64,000 nucleotides of DNA, from NCBI RefSeq assembly GCF_001513975.1, contig NZ_KQ947985.1, positions 750,266 to 814,265 of the forward strand, read 5' to 3'. A program made the translations under genes and the position numbers. Source of the stretch: Streptomyces curacoi (GTDB lineage Bacteria > Actinomycetota > Actinomycetes > Streptomycetales > Streptomycetaceae). Below are positions 52,007 to 61,391 of this stretch, piece by piece; the stretch's first letter is position 1; each line of letters opens with the position of its first letter. Under the pieces are notes generated by a model. It had not been told where the DNA came from and ran no database searches. It saw only the letters and a program-made list of their open reading frames with translations.

Positions 52007-52397
52007 GCGGGAGGCGAGAGAGCGGGGGCCGCACCGGAGGTGGTCCCTGGGGTCGGACCGGGGGTTCGTGACGGCGGAGTCGGCAGTCGTGCTGCCGGTG
52101 CTGGTGATGTTCGCGATGGCGCTGGTGTGGGGGCTGCTGGTCGTGGCCGCGCAGATCCAGTGCGTGGACGCGGCACGGGCGGGCGCCCGCGCGGCGGCCC
52201 GGCAGGATCCGGCCGACGCGGTCATCGAGGTGACGCGTGAGGCGGCACCGCGCGGGGCGGCGGTCACCGTCGGCCGGGAGGGTGACGAGGTCCGCGTGGT
52301 CGTCGTGGCCAAACCGCCGGTGCTGCGCGGACTGCCCTTCGAGGTACGGGAGGAGGCCGTGGCGTCGGCGGAGGAGATGGTGGGGGCGGGGCCATGA
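51993..52397 (+). CDS. TadE-like pseudopilin
   Basis: A 134-residue protein with a hydrophobic segment after a short charged start (DRGFVTAESAVVLPVLVMFA), the TadE pattern G-x-V-x-x-E-A/S, then a soluble domain with conserved QCVDAARAGARAAAR. ATG at 51993 overlaps the pilin gene and the ribosome binding site is poor, so a later start is possible. Its stop overlaps the next start by four bases. Confidence 0.85.
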   Translation: MRGCEREARERGPHRRWSLGSDRGFVTAESAVVLPVLVMFAMALVWGLLVVAAQIQCVDAARAGARAAARQDPADAVIEVTREAAPRGAAVTVGREGDEVRVVVVAKPPVLRGLPFEVREEAVASAEEMVGAGP

Positions 52398-52900
52398 GAG
52401 CGGGCTTGGCAGTGAGCGGACAAGCGGACCAGGGCCATGCCGTCCACCGACAAGCGGACCAGGGCCGTGCCGTCGGCCTGCGCTCCGACCGCGGTTCCGC
52501 CACCGTATGGAGCGTCGGCGCCATCACCGTGCTCTGCGTCGTCTTCGGGGTCGTACTGGCCCTGGGGCAGGCCGTCGTGACCCGGCACCGTGCGGCCGGC
52601 GGTGCCGATCTCGCGGCGCTCGCGGCGGCCGACCACTGGGCGCAGGGCGCTACGGCGGCCTGTGCCCGGGCGGACCAGGTGGCCCGGGCACAGGGCGTGC
52701 GGCTCGTGCGGTGCGCACTGGTGGGCGAGATCTCGGACGTGACGGCGGCGTCGGGCCGGGGGCCGTTCGCGGCGGAGGTCAGGGCGAGGGCGGGACCGGC
52801 CGACCCCGCCTCTCCTCCTGGGCCGGTGCAGGCTCCCCCTCCCCGGCCAGGCCCGACGACTCTCCCTTCTCCTCCGGTGCCCCCCGAAGCAGCACCGTGA
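52394..52900 (+). CDS. TadE/TadG-like secreted helical protein (Rv3654c-like)
   Basis: A 168-residue protein. The N-terminal 34 residues contain a near-duplicate of QADQGHAVHR/QADQGRAVGL. The membrane helix and pseudopilin pattern follow (RGSATVWSVGAITVLCVVFG, ALGQAVVTRHRAAGGADLAAL). The C-terminus is proline-rich. Last gene of the tad operon. Its final 122 bases overlap the convergent helicase gene on the other strand, so one of the two C-termini may be read differently. Confidence 0.82.
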   Translation: MRAGLAVSGQADQGHAVHRQADQGRAVGLRSDRGSATVWSVGAITVLCVVFGVVLALGQAVVTRHRAAGGADLAALAAADHWAQGATAACARADQVARAQGVRLVRCALVGEISDVTAASGRGPFAAEVRARAGPADPASPPGPVQAPPPRPGPTTLPSPPVPPEAAP

Positions 52901-55319
52901 GCAACCGCACCGCCCCTCTCTTGTGCAGCGGGTCGTTCCCGTTGCCGCACTTGGGGGACTGGATGCAGGACGGGCAGCCGGCGTCGCACTCGCAGGAGGC
53001 GATGGCCTCGCGGGTGGCGGTGAGCCAGGCGCGGGCGGTGTGGAAGGCGCGCTCGGCGAAGCCCGCGCCGCCGGGGTGGCCGTCGTAGACGAAGACCGTC
53101 GGGAGCAGCGTGTCGGGGTGCAGCGGGATCGAGACGCCGCCGATGTCCCAGCGGTCGCAGGTCGCGAAGAGGGGCAGCAGGCCGATCGAGGCGTGCTCGG
53201 CGGCGTGCAGGGCGCCGCCGAGGATCTCCGGGTTGATCCGGGCCTCGTCCAGCTGGTCCTCGGTGACCGTCCACCACACGGCGCGCGTGCGCAGCGTACG
53301 AGGAGGGAGGTCGAGTTTCGTCTCGCCCAGTACTTCACCCGTGATGAGCCGACGACGCAGGAAGGAGACGACCTGGTTGGTGACCTCGACGGAGCCGTAG
53401 CACAGGCGGCCGTCGCCCCAGGGGACCTCGATGTCCGTCTCCAGGACGGAGATCGACGTCGTGTCGCGGGCGACCGTCGAATACGGCGGGGCGGCCTCCT
53501 CGACCAGGGCGACCGAGTCCTCCAGGTCGAGGGAGCGCACGAGATAGGTGCGGCCCTGGTGCAGATGGACCGCACCCTCGTGCACCGTGCCGTGCGCGGC
53601 GCCCGCGTCGACCGTGCCGAGCAGCCGGCCCGTCCCGGCCTCGACCACCTGGACCGGGCGGCCGCTCTCGCCGCGGATGTCGGTGAGGTCGGCGGCCCGT
53701 TCCCGGCGCGTCCAGTGCCATGCCTTCGTCCGGCGGCGCAGCAGCTTCGCCGCCTCCAGTTGCGGCAACAGCTCCTCGGTCTCCGGGCCGAACAGGGCCA
53801 AATCCTCTTCCGTCAGCGGGATTTCCGCGGCGGCGGCGCACAGGTGCGGAGCCAGCACGTACGGGTTGTCGGGGTCGAGGACCGTCGACTCCACCGGCCG
53901 GTCGAACAGGGCCTCGGGATGGTGGACGAGGTAGGTGTCCAGCGGGTCGTCCCGGGCCACCAGGACGGCCAGCGCGCCCTGCCCGGAGCGGCCGGCCCGG
54001 CCCGCCTGCTGCCACAGGGAGGCGCGGGTGCCCGGGTAGCCGGCGATCAGTACGGCGTCCAGGCCGGAGACGTCGATGCCGAGCTCCAACGCGGTCGTGG
54101 CGGCGAGACCCAGGAGTTCGCCGGAGTGCAGGGCCTGTTCCAGGGCGCGGCGCTCCTCGGGGAGGTAGCCGCCGCGGTAGGCCGCGACACGCCGGGCCAG
54201 GGAGCGGTCGACCTCGGCGAGGCGTTCCTGGGCGATGACCGAGATCAGCTCGGCGCCGCGCCGGGAGCGGATGAAGGCGACCGTGCGGATGCCCTGCACG
54301 GCGAGGTCGGTCAGCAGGTCGGCCGTCTCGGCGGTGGCCGTGCGCCGGACGGGCGCGCCCTTCTCGCCCTGGAGTTCGGTGAGCGGGGGCTCCCAGAGGG
54401 CGAAGACCAGCTCGCCGCGTGGAGAGGCGTCGTCGGCGACCTCGACCACCGGGAGGCCGGTGAGGCGGCGGGCGGCCACCGCGGGCTCGGCGGCGGTCGC
54501 GGAGGCCAGCAGGAAGACGGGCGAGGCGCCGTAGCGGGCGCACAGGCGGCGCAGGCGGCGCAGGACCTGGGCGACGTGGGAGCCGAAGACGCCGCGGTAG
54601 GTGTGGCACTCGTCGATGACGACGTACTTGAGCGCCTTCAGGAAGGAGGACCAGCGGGGGTGGGACGGGAGTATGCCCCGGTGCAGCATGTCGGGGTTGG
54701 TGAGGACGTAGTTGGCGTACTGGCGGATCCACTCGCGTTCCTCGAATGGAGTATCGCCGTCGTACACAGCCGGGCGTACGGAATTGCCCAGCGGATGTGA
54801 AAGTTCCTTCACCGAACGGCACTGATCCGCCGCAAGCGCTTTGGTCGGAGCCAGGTAGAGGGCGGTGGCGCCACGGCCGTTCGGGGCCTCGGAGCCGTCC
54901 AGGAGCGCCGAGAGGACCGGCACGAGGTAGGCCAGCGACTTGCCCGAGGCCGTGCCGGTGGCGACGACCACCGAGTCGCCGTCCAGGGCGTGCTCGGCAG
55001 CCCGTGCCTGGTGGGCCCAGGGGTGTTCGATTCCCGCGTCCCGCACGGCGGCGATGACCTCGGCGCGGATCCGATCGGGCCAGACGGCATGGCGGCCCTC
55101 GCGCGGGGGCACATGCTCCGTATGAGTGATGCGCGAAGCCCGGCTCGGCCCCGAGGCGAGCCGGCCCAGCACCGTGCCCGGGTCCGCCCGGGAGACGGGG
55201 CCCGTCGGGGATCGATCGGATCGGTGATTCTTGGCCATCGGCACCGAGTGTGTCACTGGCGTGACGGACAATGGGACCAAGGCGTCGTGCACGCCTGCCG
55301 GTAAGTGATTGAATGCCAT
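52779..55319 (-). CDS. DEAD/DEAH-box helicase with DUF1998 zinc-binding C-terminus (MrfA/YprA-like)
   Basis: An 846-residue superfamily 2 helicase. Motif I ATGTASGKSLAYLVP, motif II YVVIDECHTYRG, motif III LASATAAEP and motif VI WQQAGRAGRSGQ are complete. The C-terminal DUF1998 has four Cys (CECDAGCPSCIQSPKCG), expected to bind zinc. Relatives such as MrfA unwind and repair mitomycin-type damage. ATG at 55319 starts a 35-residue extension before the conserved part; the start is uncertain. It ends inside the convergent Tad gene. Confidence 0.9.
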   Translation of the reverse strand: MAFNHLPAGVHDALVPLSVTPVTHSVPMAKNHRSDRSPTGPVSRADPGTVLGRLASGPSRASRITHTEHVPPREGRHAVWPDRIRAEVIAAVRDAGIEHPWAHQARAAEHALDGDSVVVATGTASGKSLAYLVPVLSALLDGSEAPNGRGATALYLAPTKALAADQCRSVKELSHPLGNSVRPAVYDGDTPFEEREWIRQYANYVLTNPDMLHRGILPSHPRWSSFLKALKYVVIDECHTYRGVFGSHVAQVLRRLRRLCARYGASPVFLLASATAAEPAVAARRLTGLPVVEVADDASPRGELVFALWEPPLTELQGEKGAPVRRTATAETADLLTDLAVQGIRTVAFIRSRRGAELISVIAQERLAEVDRSLARRVAAYRGGYLPEERRALEQALHSGELLGLAATTALELGIDVSGLDAVLIAGYPGTRASLWQQAGRAGRSGQGALAVLVARDDPLDTYLVHHPEALFDRPVESTVLDPDNPYVLAPHLCAAAAEIPLTEEDLALFGPETEELLPQLEAAKLLRRRTKAWHWTRRERAADLTDIRGESGRPVQVVEAGTGRLLGTVDAGAAHGTVHEGAVHLHQGRTYLVRSLDLEDSVALVEEAAPPYSTVARDTTSISVLETDIEVPWGDGRLCYGSVEVTNQVVSFLRRRLITGEVLGETKLDLPPRTLRTRAVWWTVTEDQLDEARINPEILGGALHAAEHASIGLLPLFATCDRWDIGGVSIPLHPDTLLPTVFVYDGHPGGAGFAERAFHTARAWLTATREAIASCECDAGCPSCIQSPKCGNGNDPLHKRGAVRLLTVLLRGAPEEKGESSGLAGEGEPAPAQEERRGRPVPPSP

Positions 55320-55401
55320 CGCGGCTGGCGAACCGTCCTTGGGGCTGCAAGCCGAGGTGTCCCGAGGGACGACCGCTCGATAGCAAGGTGCTGGAGGATC
55401 C

Positions 55402-55743
55402 GTGGACCTGTCCCTGTCGACCCGTACCGTCGGCGATCGTACGGTCGTCGAGGTCGGTGGCGAAATCGACGTATATACCGCGCCCAAGCTGCGCGAGCAG
55501 CTGGTCGAGCTGGTGAACGACGGGAGTTTCCATCTCGTCGTCGACATGGAGGGCGTGGACTTCCTCGACTCCACCGGGCTCGGCGTGCTGGTCGGCGGCC
55601 TGAAGCGCGTGCGTGCCCATGAGGGCTCACTGCGCCTGGTCTGCAACCAGGAGCGCATTTTGAAGATCTTCCGCATCACCGGTCTCACCAAGGTGTTCCC
55701 GATCCACACCTCGGTCGAGGAAGCGGTTGCGGCGACCGACTGA
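55402..55743 (+). CDS. bldG: anti-sigma factor antagonist BldG
   Basis: A 113-residue STAS-domain protein. Ser57 in [12 protein letters not shown] is the phosphorylation site described for BldG. GTG at 55402 follows GGAGGATCC. BldG is a switch in Streptomyces development: unphosphorylated it binds anti-sigma factors. The next gene is the RsbW-like partner, 122 bases downstream, probably co-transcribed. Confidence 0.96.
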
Positions 55744-55865
55744 CCACCGGACCCGGGCGCGCCGCAGCGCGTGCCCGGGGGCGGCAGAAGTTGAAAGAGA
55801 AGGGGGGCCGGGCTTTCGGCGGCCCGGTCCTCCGGACAGCACGCCCGTAGTTCCGAGGGGGATGC

Positions 55866-56303
55866 ATGGCCACCGTTGAACTCCGCTTCAGCGCGCTGCC
55901 CGAGCACGTCAGGACCGCCCGGTTGGTGGCGGCAGCGGTGGCGCGCAGGGCCGGAGTGGACGAGGCCGTACTGGACGAGGTGCGACTCGCCGTCGGCGAG
56001 GCGTGCTCCCGTGCCGTCGGACTGCATCAGAGTGGCGGCATCACGGCGCCGGTGAAGGTGGCGCTGATCGAGGAGGAGAAACAGTTCTCCATCGAGGTCG
56101 GCGACGAGGCGCCGCACTCCACCCCGGGCGAGCGGGCATCCGGCGCCGCGGGCGACGACGGCGACGTGGAGGCCGAGGAGGACGAGATGGGCCTCGCGGT
56201 CATCAGCGGGCTCGTCGACGACGTGGAAGTCTCCGCCGGGGAGCACGGCGGTCTGATCCGCATGACCTGGCCGACCGCACCGCCGGCCGCAGTGCTCTCC
56301 TGA
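55866..56303 (+). CDS. RsbW-like anti-sigma factor, HATPase domain
   Basis: A 145-residue protein of the GHKL/HATPase type, with the N-box region EVRLAVGEACSRAVGLH and a second motif DEMGLAVISGLVDDVEVS. It should phosphorylate BldG-like antagonists or bind a sigma factor. Between the two motifs is an acidic insertion of about 20 residues (ERASGAAGDDGDVEAEEDE) longer than in typical RsbW. In S. coelicolor the equivalent is the gene directly after bldG. Confidence 0.9.
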   Translation: MATVELRFSALPEHVRTARLVAAAVARRAGVDEAVLDEVRLAVGEACSRAVGLHQSGGITAPVKVALIEEEKQFSIEVGDEAPHSTPGERASGAAGDDGDVEAEEDEMGLAVISGLVDDVEVSAGEHGGLIRMTWPTAPPAAVLS

Positions 56304-56608
56304 ACCCACCTCATCTCCACCCGTTCATCGCGAAGGGGCCCTGCTGAGCAGGGCCCCTTCGCGATGTTTCGGCGAGCCAGGGGAATTCGTGAAGGAATTC
56401 ACGATCAGTCTGCCGATAATTTGATCAAGTCAATGCGTGCGTCAATGGTTTTAGGGCGTTAGCCCTTTCGGGTTCAGTGGCGTGACGTCGATCATTTGCT
56501 GAACGGCACCTGAAGGCCAATTCCGTTTACCGCCATCTGTTTTGATCAGGTTCCGGTACCTAGAATCCGTCCACATCTTGAGCTCAGCCCAAGCGTCAAG
56601 GAGGACGA
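56304..56608. promoter_or_regulatory. terminator plus hppA promoter region
   Basis: After the perfect terminator comes AT-richer DNA (56390-56580) with near-palindromes at GAATTCGTGAAGGAATTCAC and TAGGGCGTTAGCCCT. The hppA promoter should be in this stretch. Confidence 0.5.
56327..56365 (+). terminator. bldG operon terminator, perfect 19-bp stem
   Basis: Arms 56327-56345 and 56347-56365 with a single-base loop; the strongest hairpin in the window by length of perfect pairing to loop. Confidence 0.9.
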
Positions 56609-59014
56609 ATGGCGGGGCTTTCTACCCCTCATCAGCTTGACCACCCCACAACCCTCGCAGCCGCGGTGCTGACCGACGACAACCGGATCATCATCACGAT
56701 CATCGGCGTCGTCGCACTGGCAGCGCTCGTGGTCGCCGGCGTCCTGGTGCGCCAGGTGCTCGCGGCGGGCGAGGGCACCGACAGCATGAAGAAGATCGCG
56801 GCAGCCGTCCAGGAAGGTGCGAACGCCTATCTGGCCAGGCAACTGCGCACGCTCGGCGTATTCGCCGTCGTTGTGTTCTTCCTGCTCATGCTGCTGCCCG
56901 CGGACGACTGGAATCAGCGCATCGGCCGATCGGTGTTCTTCTTGATCGGCGCCGCGTTCTCGGCGGCCACCGGTTATATCGGCATGTGGCTCGCCGTCCG
57001 CAGCAATGTGCGCGTCGCCGCGGCCGCACGGGAAGCGACCCCGGCGCCGGGAGAGCCGGAAAAGGATCTCACCGCCGTCTCGCACAAAGCCATGAAGATC
57101 GCTTTCCGCACGGGCGGCGTCGTCGGCATGTTCACGGTGGGGCTCGGTCTGCTGGGCGCCTCCTGTGTGGTGCTGGTGTACGCGGCCGACGCGCCGAAGG
57201 TGCTCGAAGGATTCGGTCTCGGCGCCGCACTGATCGCGATGTTCATGCGTGTCGGCGGCGGCATCTTCACCAAGGCCGCCGACGTCGGCGCCGACCTGGT
57301 CGGAAAGGTCGAACAGGGCATTCCGGAGGACGACCCGCGCAATGCCGCGACCATCGCCGACAACGTGGGCGACAACGTCGGCGACTGCGCGGGCATGGCG
57401 GCCGACCTCTTCGAGTCGTACGCCGTGACCCTGGTCGCCGCCCTGATCCTCGGGTCGGCGGCATTCGGCGACTCCGGGCTCGCCTTCCCGCTGATCGTGC
57501 CCGCGATCGGCGTGATCACCGCGATGATCGGCATCTTCGCGGTGGCTCCGCGCCGCTCCGACCGCAGCGGCATGACGGCCATCAACCGCGGGTTCTTCAT
57601 CTCCGCGGTGATCTCGATCGTGCTGGTCGCGGCCGCCGTGTTCATCTACCTGCCGTCGTCGTACGCCGACCTCGACGGCGTCACCGACGCCGCGATCGCG
57701 GGCAAGGACGGCGACCCGCGGATCCTCGCGCTCGTCGCGGTGGCGATCGGCATCGTGCTGGCCGCTGTCATCCAGCAGCTGACCGGCTACTTCACCGAGA
57801 CCAACCGTCGCCCGGTCATGGACATCGGCAAGACCTCGCTGACCGGCCCGGCCACCGTCGTCCTCGCCGGTATCTCGGTCGGTCTCGAATCGGCCGTCTA
57901 CACGGCCCTGCTGATCGGCCTCGGCGTCTACGGGGCGTTCCTGCTCGGCGGTACGTCGATCATGCTGGCGCTGTTCGCGGTGGCGCTGGCCGGCACCGGT
58001 CTGCTCACCACGGTCGGCGTGATCGTCGCCATGGACACCTTCGGGCCGGTCTCCGACAACGCGCAGGGCATCGCCGAGATGTCCGGCGACGTCGAGGGCG
58101 CGGGCGCCCAGGTGCTCACCAACCTGGACGCGGTCGGCAACACCACCAAGGCCATCACCAAGGGCATCGCCATCGCCACCGCCGTCCTCGCGGCGGCGGC
58201 GCTCTTCGGGTCGTACCGCGACGCCATCACCACCGGCGCGCGGGACGTGGGCGAGAAACTCAGCGGCGAAGGCGCGCCGATGAGCCTGATGATGGACATC
58301 TCGCAGCCCAACAACCTCGTCGGCCTGATCGCGGGCGCGGCGGTCGTCTTCCTCTTCTCGGGACTCGCCATCAACGCCGTCTCGCGGTCGGCGGGTGCCG
58401 TGGTCTACGAGGTGCGGCGGCAGTTCCGCGAGAAACCCGGGATCATGGACTACAGCGAGAAGCCGGAGTACGGCAAGGTCGTCGACATCTGTACGAAGGA
58501 CGCGCTGCGAGAGCTGGCGACTCCCGGGCTGCTCGCCGTGATGGCGCCGATCTTCGTCGGATTCACGCTCGGCGTCGGCGCCCTCGGCGCGTTCCTCGCG
58601 GGCGCGATCGGCGCCGGCACGCTGATGGCGGTGTTCCTCGCCAATTCCGGCGGCGCCTGGGACAACGCCAAGAAGCTCGTCGAGGACGGCCACCACGGAG
58701 GCAAGGGCAGCGAGGCCCACGCCGCGACGGTGATCGGCGACACGGTCGGCGACCCCTTCAAGGACACCGCCGGTCCCGCGATCAACCCGCTGCTGAAGGT
58801 GATGAACCTGGTGGCGCTGCTCATCGCGCCCGCGGTCATCCAGTTCAGCTACGGCGAGGACAAGAACGTCGGCGTACGGGTCGCGATCGCCGTACTGTCG
58901 CTCCTCGTGATCGTCGGCGCGGTGTACGTCTCCAAGCGGCGCGGCATCGCCATGGGTGACGAAGACAACGCCGAACGGGTGGCCAAGTCGGCCGATCCCG
59001 CGGTGGTTTCATAG
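56609..59014 (+). CDS. hppA: membrane-bound H+-translocating pyrophosphatase
   Basis: An 801-residue protein with about 16 membrane helices. The pyrophosphate-binding signature DVGADLVGKVEQG is at residues 225-237, followed by DDPRNAATIADNVGDNVGDC; a second acidic block is EDGHHGGKGSEAHAATVIGD near the C-terminus. The segment VGNTTKAITKG near residue 514 has Lys rather than Ala, the marker of the K+-independent subfamily. It pumps protons with energy from PPi hydrolysis. ATG at 56609 follows AAGGAGGACGA. Confidence 0.97.
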   Translation: MAGLSTPHQLDHPTTLAAAVLTDDNRIIITIIGVVALAALVVAGVLVRQVLAAGEGTDSMKKIAAAVQEGANAYLARQLRTLGVFAVVVFFLLMLLPADDWNQRIGRSVFFLIGAAFSAATGYIGMWLAVRSNVRVAAAAREATPAPGEPEKDLTAVSHKAMKIAFRTGGVVGMFTVGLGLLGASCVVLVYAADAPKVLEGFGLGAALIAMFMRVGGGIFTKAADVGADLVGKVEQGIPEDDPRNAATIADNVGDNVGDCAGMAADLFESYAVTLVAALILGSAAFGDSGLAFPLIVPAIGVITAMIGIFAVAPRRSDRSGMTAINRGFFISAVISIVLVAAAVFIYLPSSYADLDGVTDAAIAGKDGDPRILALVAVAIGIVLAAVIQQLTGYFTETNRRPVMDIGKTSLTGPATVVLAGISVGLESAVYTALLIGLGVYGAFLLGGTSIMLALFAVALAGTGLLTTVGVIVAMDTFGPVSDNAQGIAEMSGDVEGAGAQVLTNLDAVGNTTKAITKGIAIATAVLAAAALFGSYRDAITTGARDVGEKLSGEGAPMSLMMDISQPNNLVGLIAGAAVVFLFSGLAINAVSRSAGAVVYEVRRQFREKPGIMDYSEKPEYGKVVDICTKDALRELATPGLLAVMAPIFVGFTLGVGALGAFLAGAIGAGTLMAVFLANSGGAWDNAKKLVEDGHHGGKGSEAHAATVIGDTVGDPFKDTAGPAINPLLKVMNLVALLIAPAVIQFSYGEDKNVGVRVAIAVLSLLVIVGAVYVSKRRGIAMGDEDNAERVAKSADPAVVS

Positions 59015-59041
59015 GCAGTCTCACGACGGCCCAGCTCAAGG

Positions 59042-59081
59042 GGCGGGCGGGCGGCGCACAGCGATGCGCCGCCCGCCCGCC
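59042..59081 (+). terminator. hppA terminator, perfect 17-bp stem
   Basis: Arms 59042-59058 and 59065-59081 with a 6-base loop, 30 bases past the stop. Confidence 0.9.
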
Positions 59082-59227
59082 TCGTGCTTGTTCACGCCCT
59101 TGCCGTGACCCTTCTCTCACATGGTGCAAAGAGCACGAAAAGTCATACATGGAGCATTCGGCGTGTGGCTGTCTTGTGCGCGGTGTGTAAAGTCCGGGGG
59201 CCGAGAGCCATGGAAGGGACCGATCCG

Positions 59228-59824
59228 GTGAACAAGAAGCTCGCGGCCGCACTGTCCGGCGGTGCGGTGCTGGTACTGGCACTGACGGGATGCACGAGCG
59301 ACGAGGGCAACCCGGAGCTGGACGCCTGGGCCAAGAAGGTCTGCGACGCCGTGCCGACGCAGAACGCGAAGATCTCGGCGGCCTACGTCGCGATCACGAA
59401 GGCGGCCAAGGACACCACCAGCACGCCCAAGGAGCTCCAGCAGGCCGACTCCAAGGCCTTCCAGGACCTGGCCGACGGCTACAAGGCGCGCGCGACGCTC
59501 ATCAGCAACGCCGGGGCGCCCCCCGGCGTCGAGGGCGGCGCGCGGATCCAGAAGGACGTCGTCAAGAAGCTCACCGCCCTCTCCGCGGCCTACGCCGACC
59601 TGAAGAAGCAGGTCGACGGGCTGAACACGAAGGATCAGGCCAAGTTCGCGTCCGGTCTGAAGGACGTGTCGGCGGAGATGAAGCAGGTGGAGACCCAGCG
59701 AAAGAGCGCGGTCAAGGCGCTGAAGAAGCTGGAGTCGGGCGACACCAAGAAGGCGCTGGCCTCGCAGGAGGGCTGCAAGCAGGCCGCGTCGGCGTCCGCG
59801 TCGGCCCCCGCCACCGACAGCTGA
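59228..59824 (+). CDS. small secreted lipoprotein, helical
   Basis: A 198-residue protein with a lipoprotein signal (GGAVLVLALTGCTSDE, lipobox LTGC, Cys about 22). The rest is charged and helical with regular A/K/E spacing, a probable coiled coil (AYADLKKQVDGLNTKDQAKF, MKQVETQRKSAVKALKKLES), and an Ala/Ser tail. GTG at 59228 after GGAAGGGA is preferred to ATG at 59210, which would add six residues. No function recognised; position between hppA and the methyltransferase is conserved as remembered. Confidence 0.85.
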   Translation: MNKKLAAALSGGAVLVLALTGCTSDEGNPELDAWAKKVCDAVPTQNAKISAAYVAITKAAKDTTSTPKELQQADSKAFQDLADGYKARATLISNAGAPPGVEGGARIQKDVVKKLTALSAAYADLKKQVDGLNTKDQAKFASGLKDVSAEMKQVETQRKSAVKALKKLESGDTKKALASQEGCKQAASASASAPATDS

Positions 59825-59861
59825 GCCGCCCTCGGGGGCGGGCGCGGGTGACAATGAGGGC

Positions 59862-61391
59862 GTGAGTGACTCCCGCCTGTCTGCCCTGCCCGCCACCGAC
59901 CGCCCCGATGTGGCCGCCCGGCTGCGTGACGCCCTGCTCGGGGCCTCCTTCACCGCCGACGGGTTGCTCGAACTGCTCGGCGCGCCCGCGTACGCGGCGC
60001 TCGCGCGCAGCGAGACCGTGCCCGCGCTCCGTGCGACCCAGGGGGACACACCGCTGGAGGCGCTCGTACGGCTGTTCCTGCTGCAGCAGCCCGTGCCCCA
60101 CGCGCGCGTGGCGGGCGTTCTGCCCGTCGAAGCCTGTCTGGAGAGCGGGTGGCTGGTCCGGGTCGGTGGCGACCTGGGCGGCGACCTCGCCGCGACCGTG
60201 GACGTGCGGCCGTACGGCGGGCCCGGCGGCGAGGACTGGTTCATCGTGTCCGACCTCGGGTGCGCGGTCGGCGGGGCGGGCGGCATCGGCAGCAAGGAGG
60301 AGGGCGTCGTCCTCGGCGTCGGCGGCGCCTCCACGACCCTCGCCGGCATCACCGTCCGTACGCCCGTCGCCTCCGCCCTCGACCTCGGCACCGGCTCCGG
60401 CATCCAGGCGCTGCACGCCGCACAGCACGCCACGCGCGTGACGGCGACCGACCTCAACCCGCGCGCGCTGCACATCACCGCCCTGACGCTCGCGCTGTCC
60501 GGGGCCCCGGCCGCGGACCTGCGGGAGGGCTCGCTGTTCGAGCCGCTCAAGAACGGTGAGACGTACGACCTGATCGTGTCCAACCCGCCCTTCGTGATCT
60601 CGCCGGGCGCGCGGCTGACGTACCGCGACGGCGGAATGGGCGGGGACGATCTGTGCCGGTCGGTCGTTCAAGGAGCGGGGGAGCGGCTGAACGAGGGCGG
60701 GTTCGCGCAGTTCCTCGCCAACTGGCAGCACGTGGAGGGGGAGGACTGGCAGGACCGGCTGCGCTCGTGGGTGCCGAGCGGGTGCGATGCCTGGATCGTG
60801 CAGCGCGAGGTGCAGGACGTCACGCAGTACGCCGAGTTGTGGCTCAGGGACGCCGGTGACCACCGCGGTGACGTGGCCGAGTACCAGGCGCGATACGACG
60901 CGTGGCTGGACGAGTTCGAGGCGCGCAAGGTCAAGGCCGTGGGGTTCGGCTGGATCACCCTGCGGAAGACGTCGGCCGCCGTGCCCACGATCACGGTGGA
61001 GGAGTGGCCGCATCCGGTCGAGCAGCCGCTCGGTGACACGGTCCGGGCGTACTTCGACCGCCTCGACTACCTGCGGGCACGTGACGACGCGGCCCTGCTG
61101 GCAGACCACTTCAAGCTCGTCCCCGAGGTCGTGCAGGAGCAGGTCGGGCTGCCCGGCGCCGAGGACCCGGAGCACGTGGTGCTGCGGCAGAACCGCGGCA
61201 TGCGCCGGGCCACCAAGGTGGACACGGTCGGCGCGGGCTTCGCGGGCGTGTGCGACGGCTCGCTGAGCGCGGGCCGCATCCTGGACGCGATCGCCCAACT
61301 GATGGGCGAGGACGCCGTGTTGCTGCGCGACCGTACGCCCGCGCAGATCCGGCTGCTCGTGGAGCAGGGGTTCCTCGAACCTGTGCGGTGA
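59862..61391 (+). CDS. class I SAM-dependent methyltransferase, PrmC/RlmG-like
   Basis: A 509-residue protein. SAM-binding motif DLGTGSGIQALHA near residue 174 and the N-methyltransferase motif IVSNPPFVIS near residue 240 (NPPF/Y). An N-terminal domain of about 165 residues and a long C-terminal domain (ending RDRTPAQIRLLVEQGFLEPV) frame it. NPP(F/Y) enzymes methylate amide or amino nitrogens of proteins or nucleic-acid bases; the substrate is unknown. GTG at 59862. Its stop overlaps a GTG-started remnant. Confidence 0.88.
   Translation: MSDSRLSALPATDRPDVAARLRDALLGASFTADGLLELLGAPAYAALARSETVPALRATQGDTPLEALVRLFLLQQPVPHARVAGVLPVEACLESGWLVRVGGDLGGDLAATVDVRPYGGPGGEDWFIVSDLGCAVGGAGGIGSKEEGVVLGVGGASTTLAGITVRTPVASALDLGTGSGIQALHAAQHATRVTATDLNPRALHITALTLALSGAPAADLREGSLFEPLKNGETYDLIVSNPPFVISPGARLTYRDGGMGGDDLCRSVVQGAGERLNEGGFAQFLANWQHVEGEDWQDRLRSWVPSGCDAWIVQREVQDVTQYAELWLRDAGDHRGDVAEYQARYDAWLDEFEARKVKAVGFGWITLRKTSAAVPTITVEEWPHPVEQPLGDTVRAYFDRLDYLRARDDAALLADHFKLVPEVVQEQVGLPGAEDPEHVVLRQNRGMRRATKVDTVGAGFAGVCDGSLSAGRILDAIAQLMGEDAVLLRDRTPAQIRLLVEQGFLEPVR

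Noticed and set aside
55320..56309. Upstream extension of the helicase frame through bldG and its partner
   Set aside because: The open frame is antisense to bldG and the anti-sigma gene, both strongly supported; the helicase starts at or after 55319.
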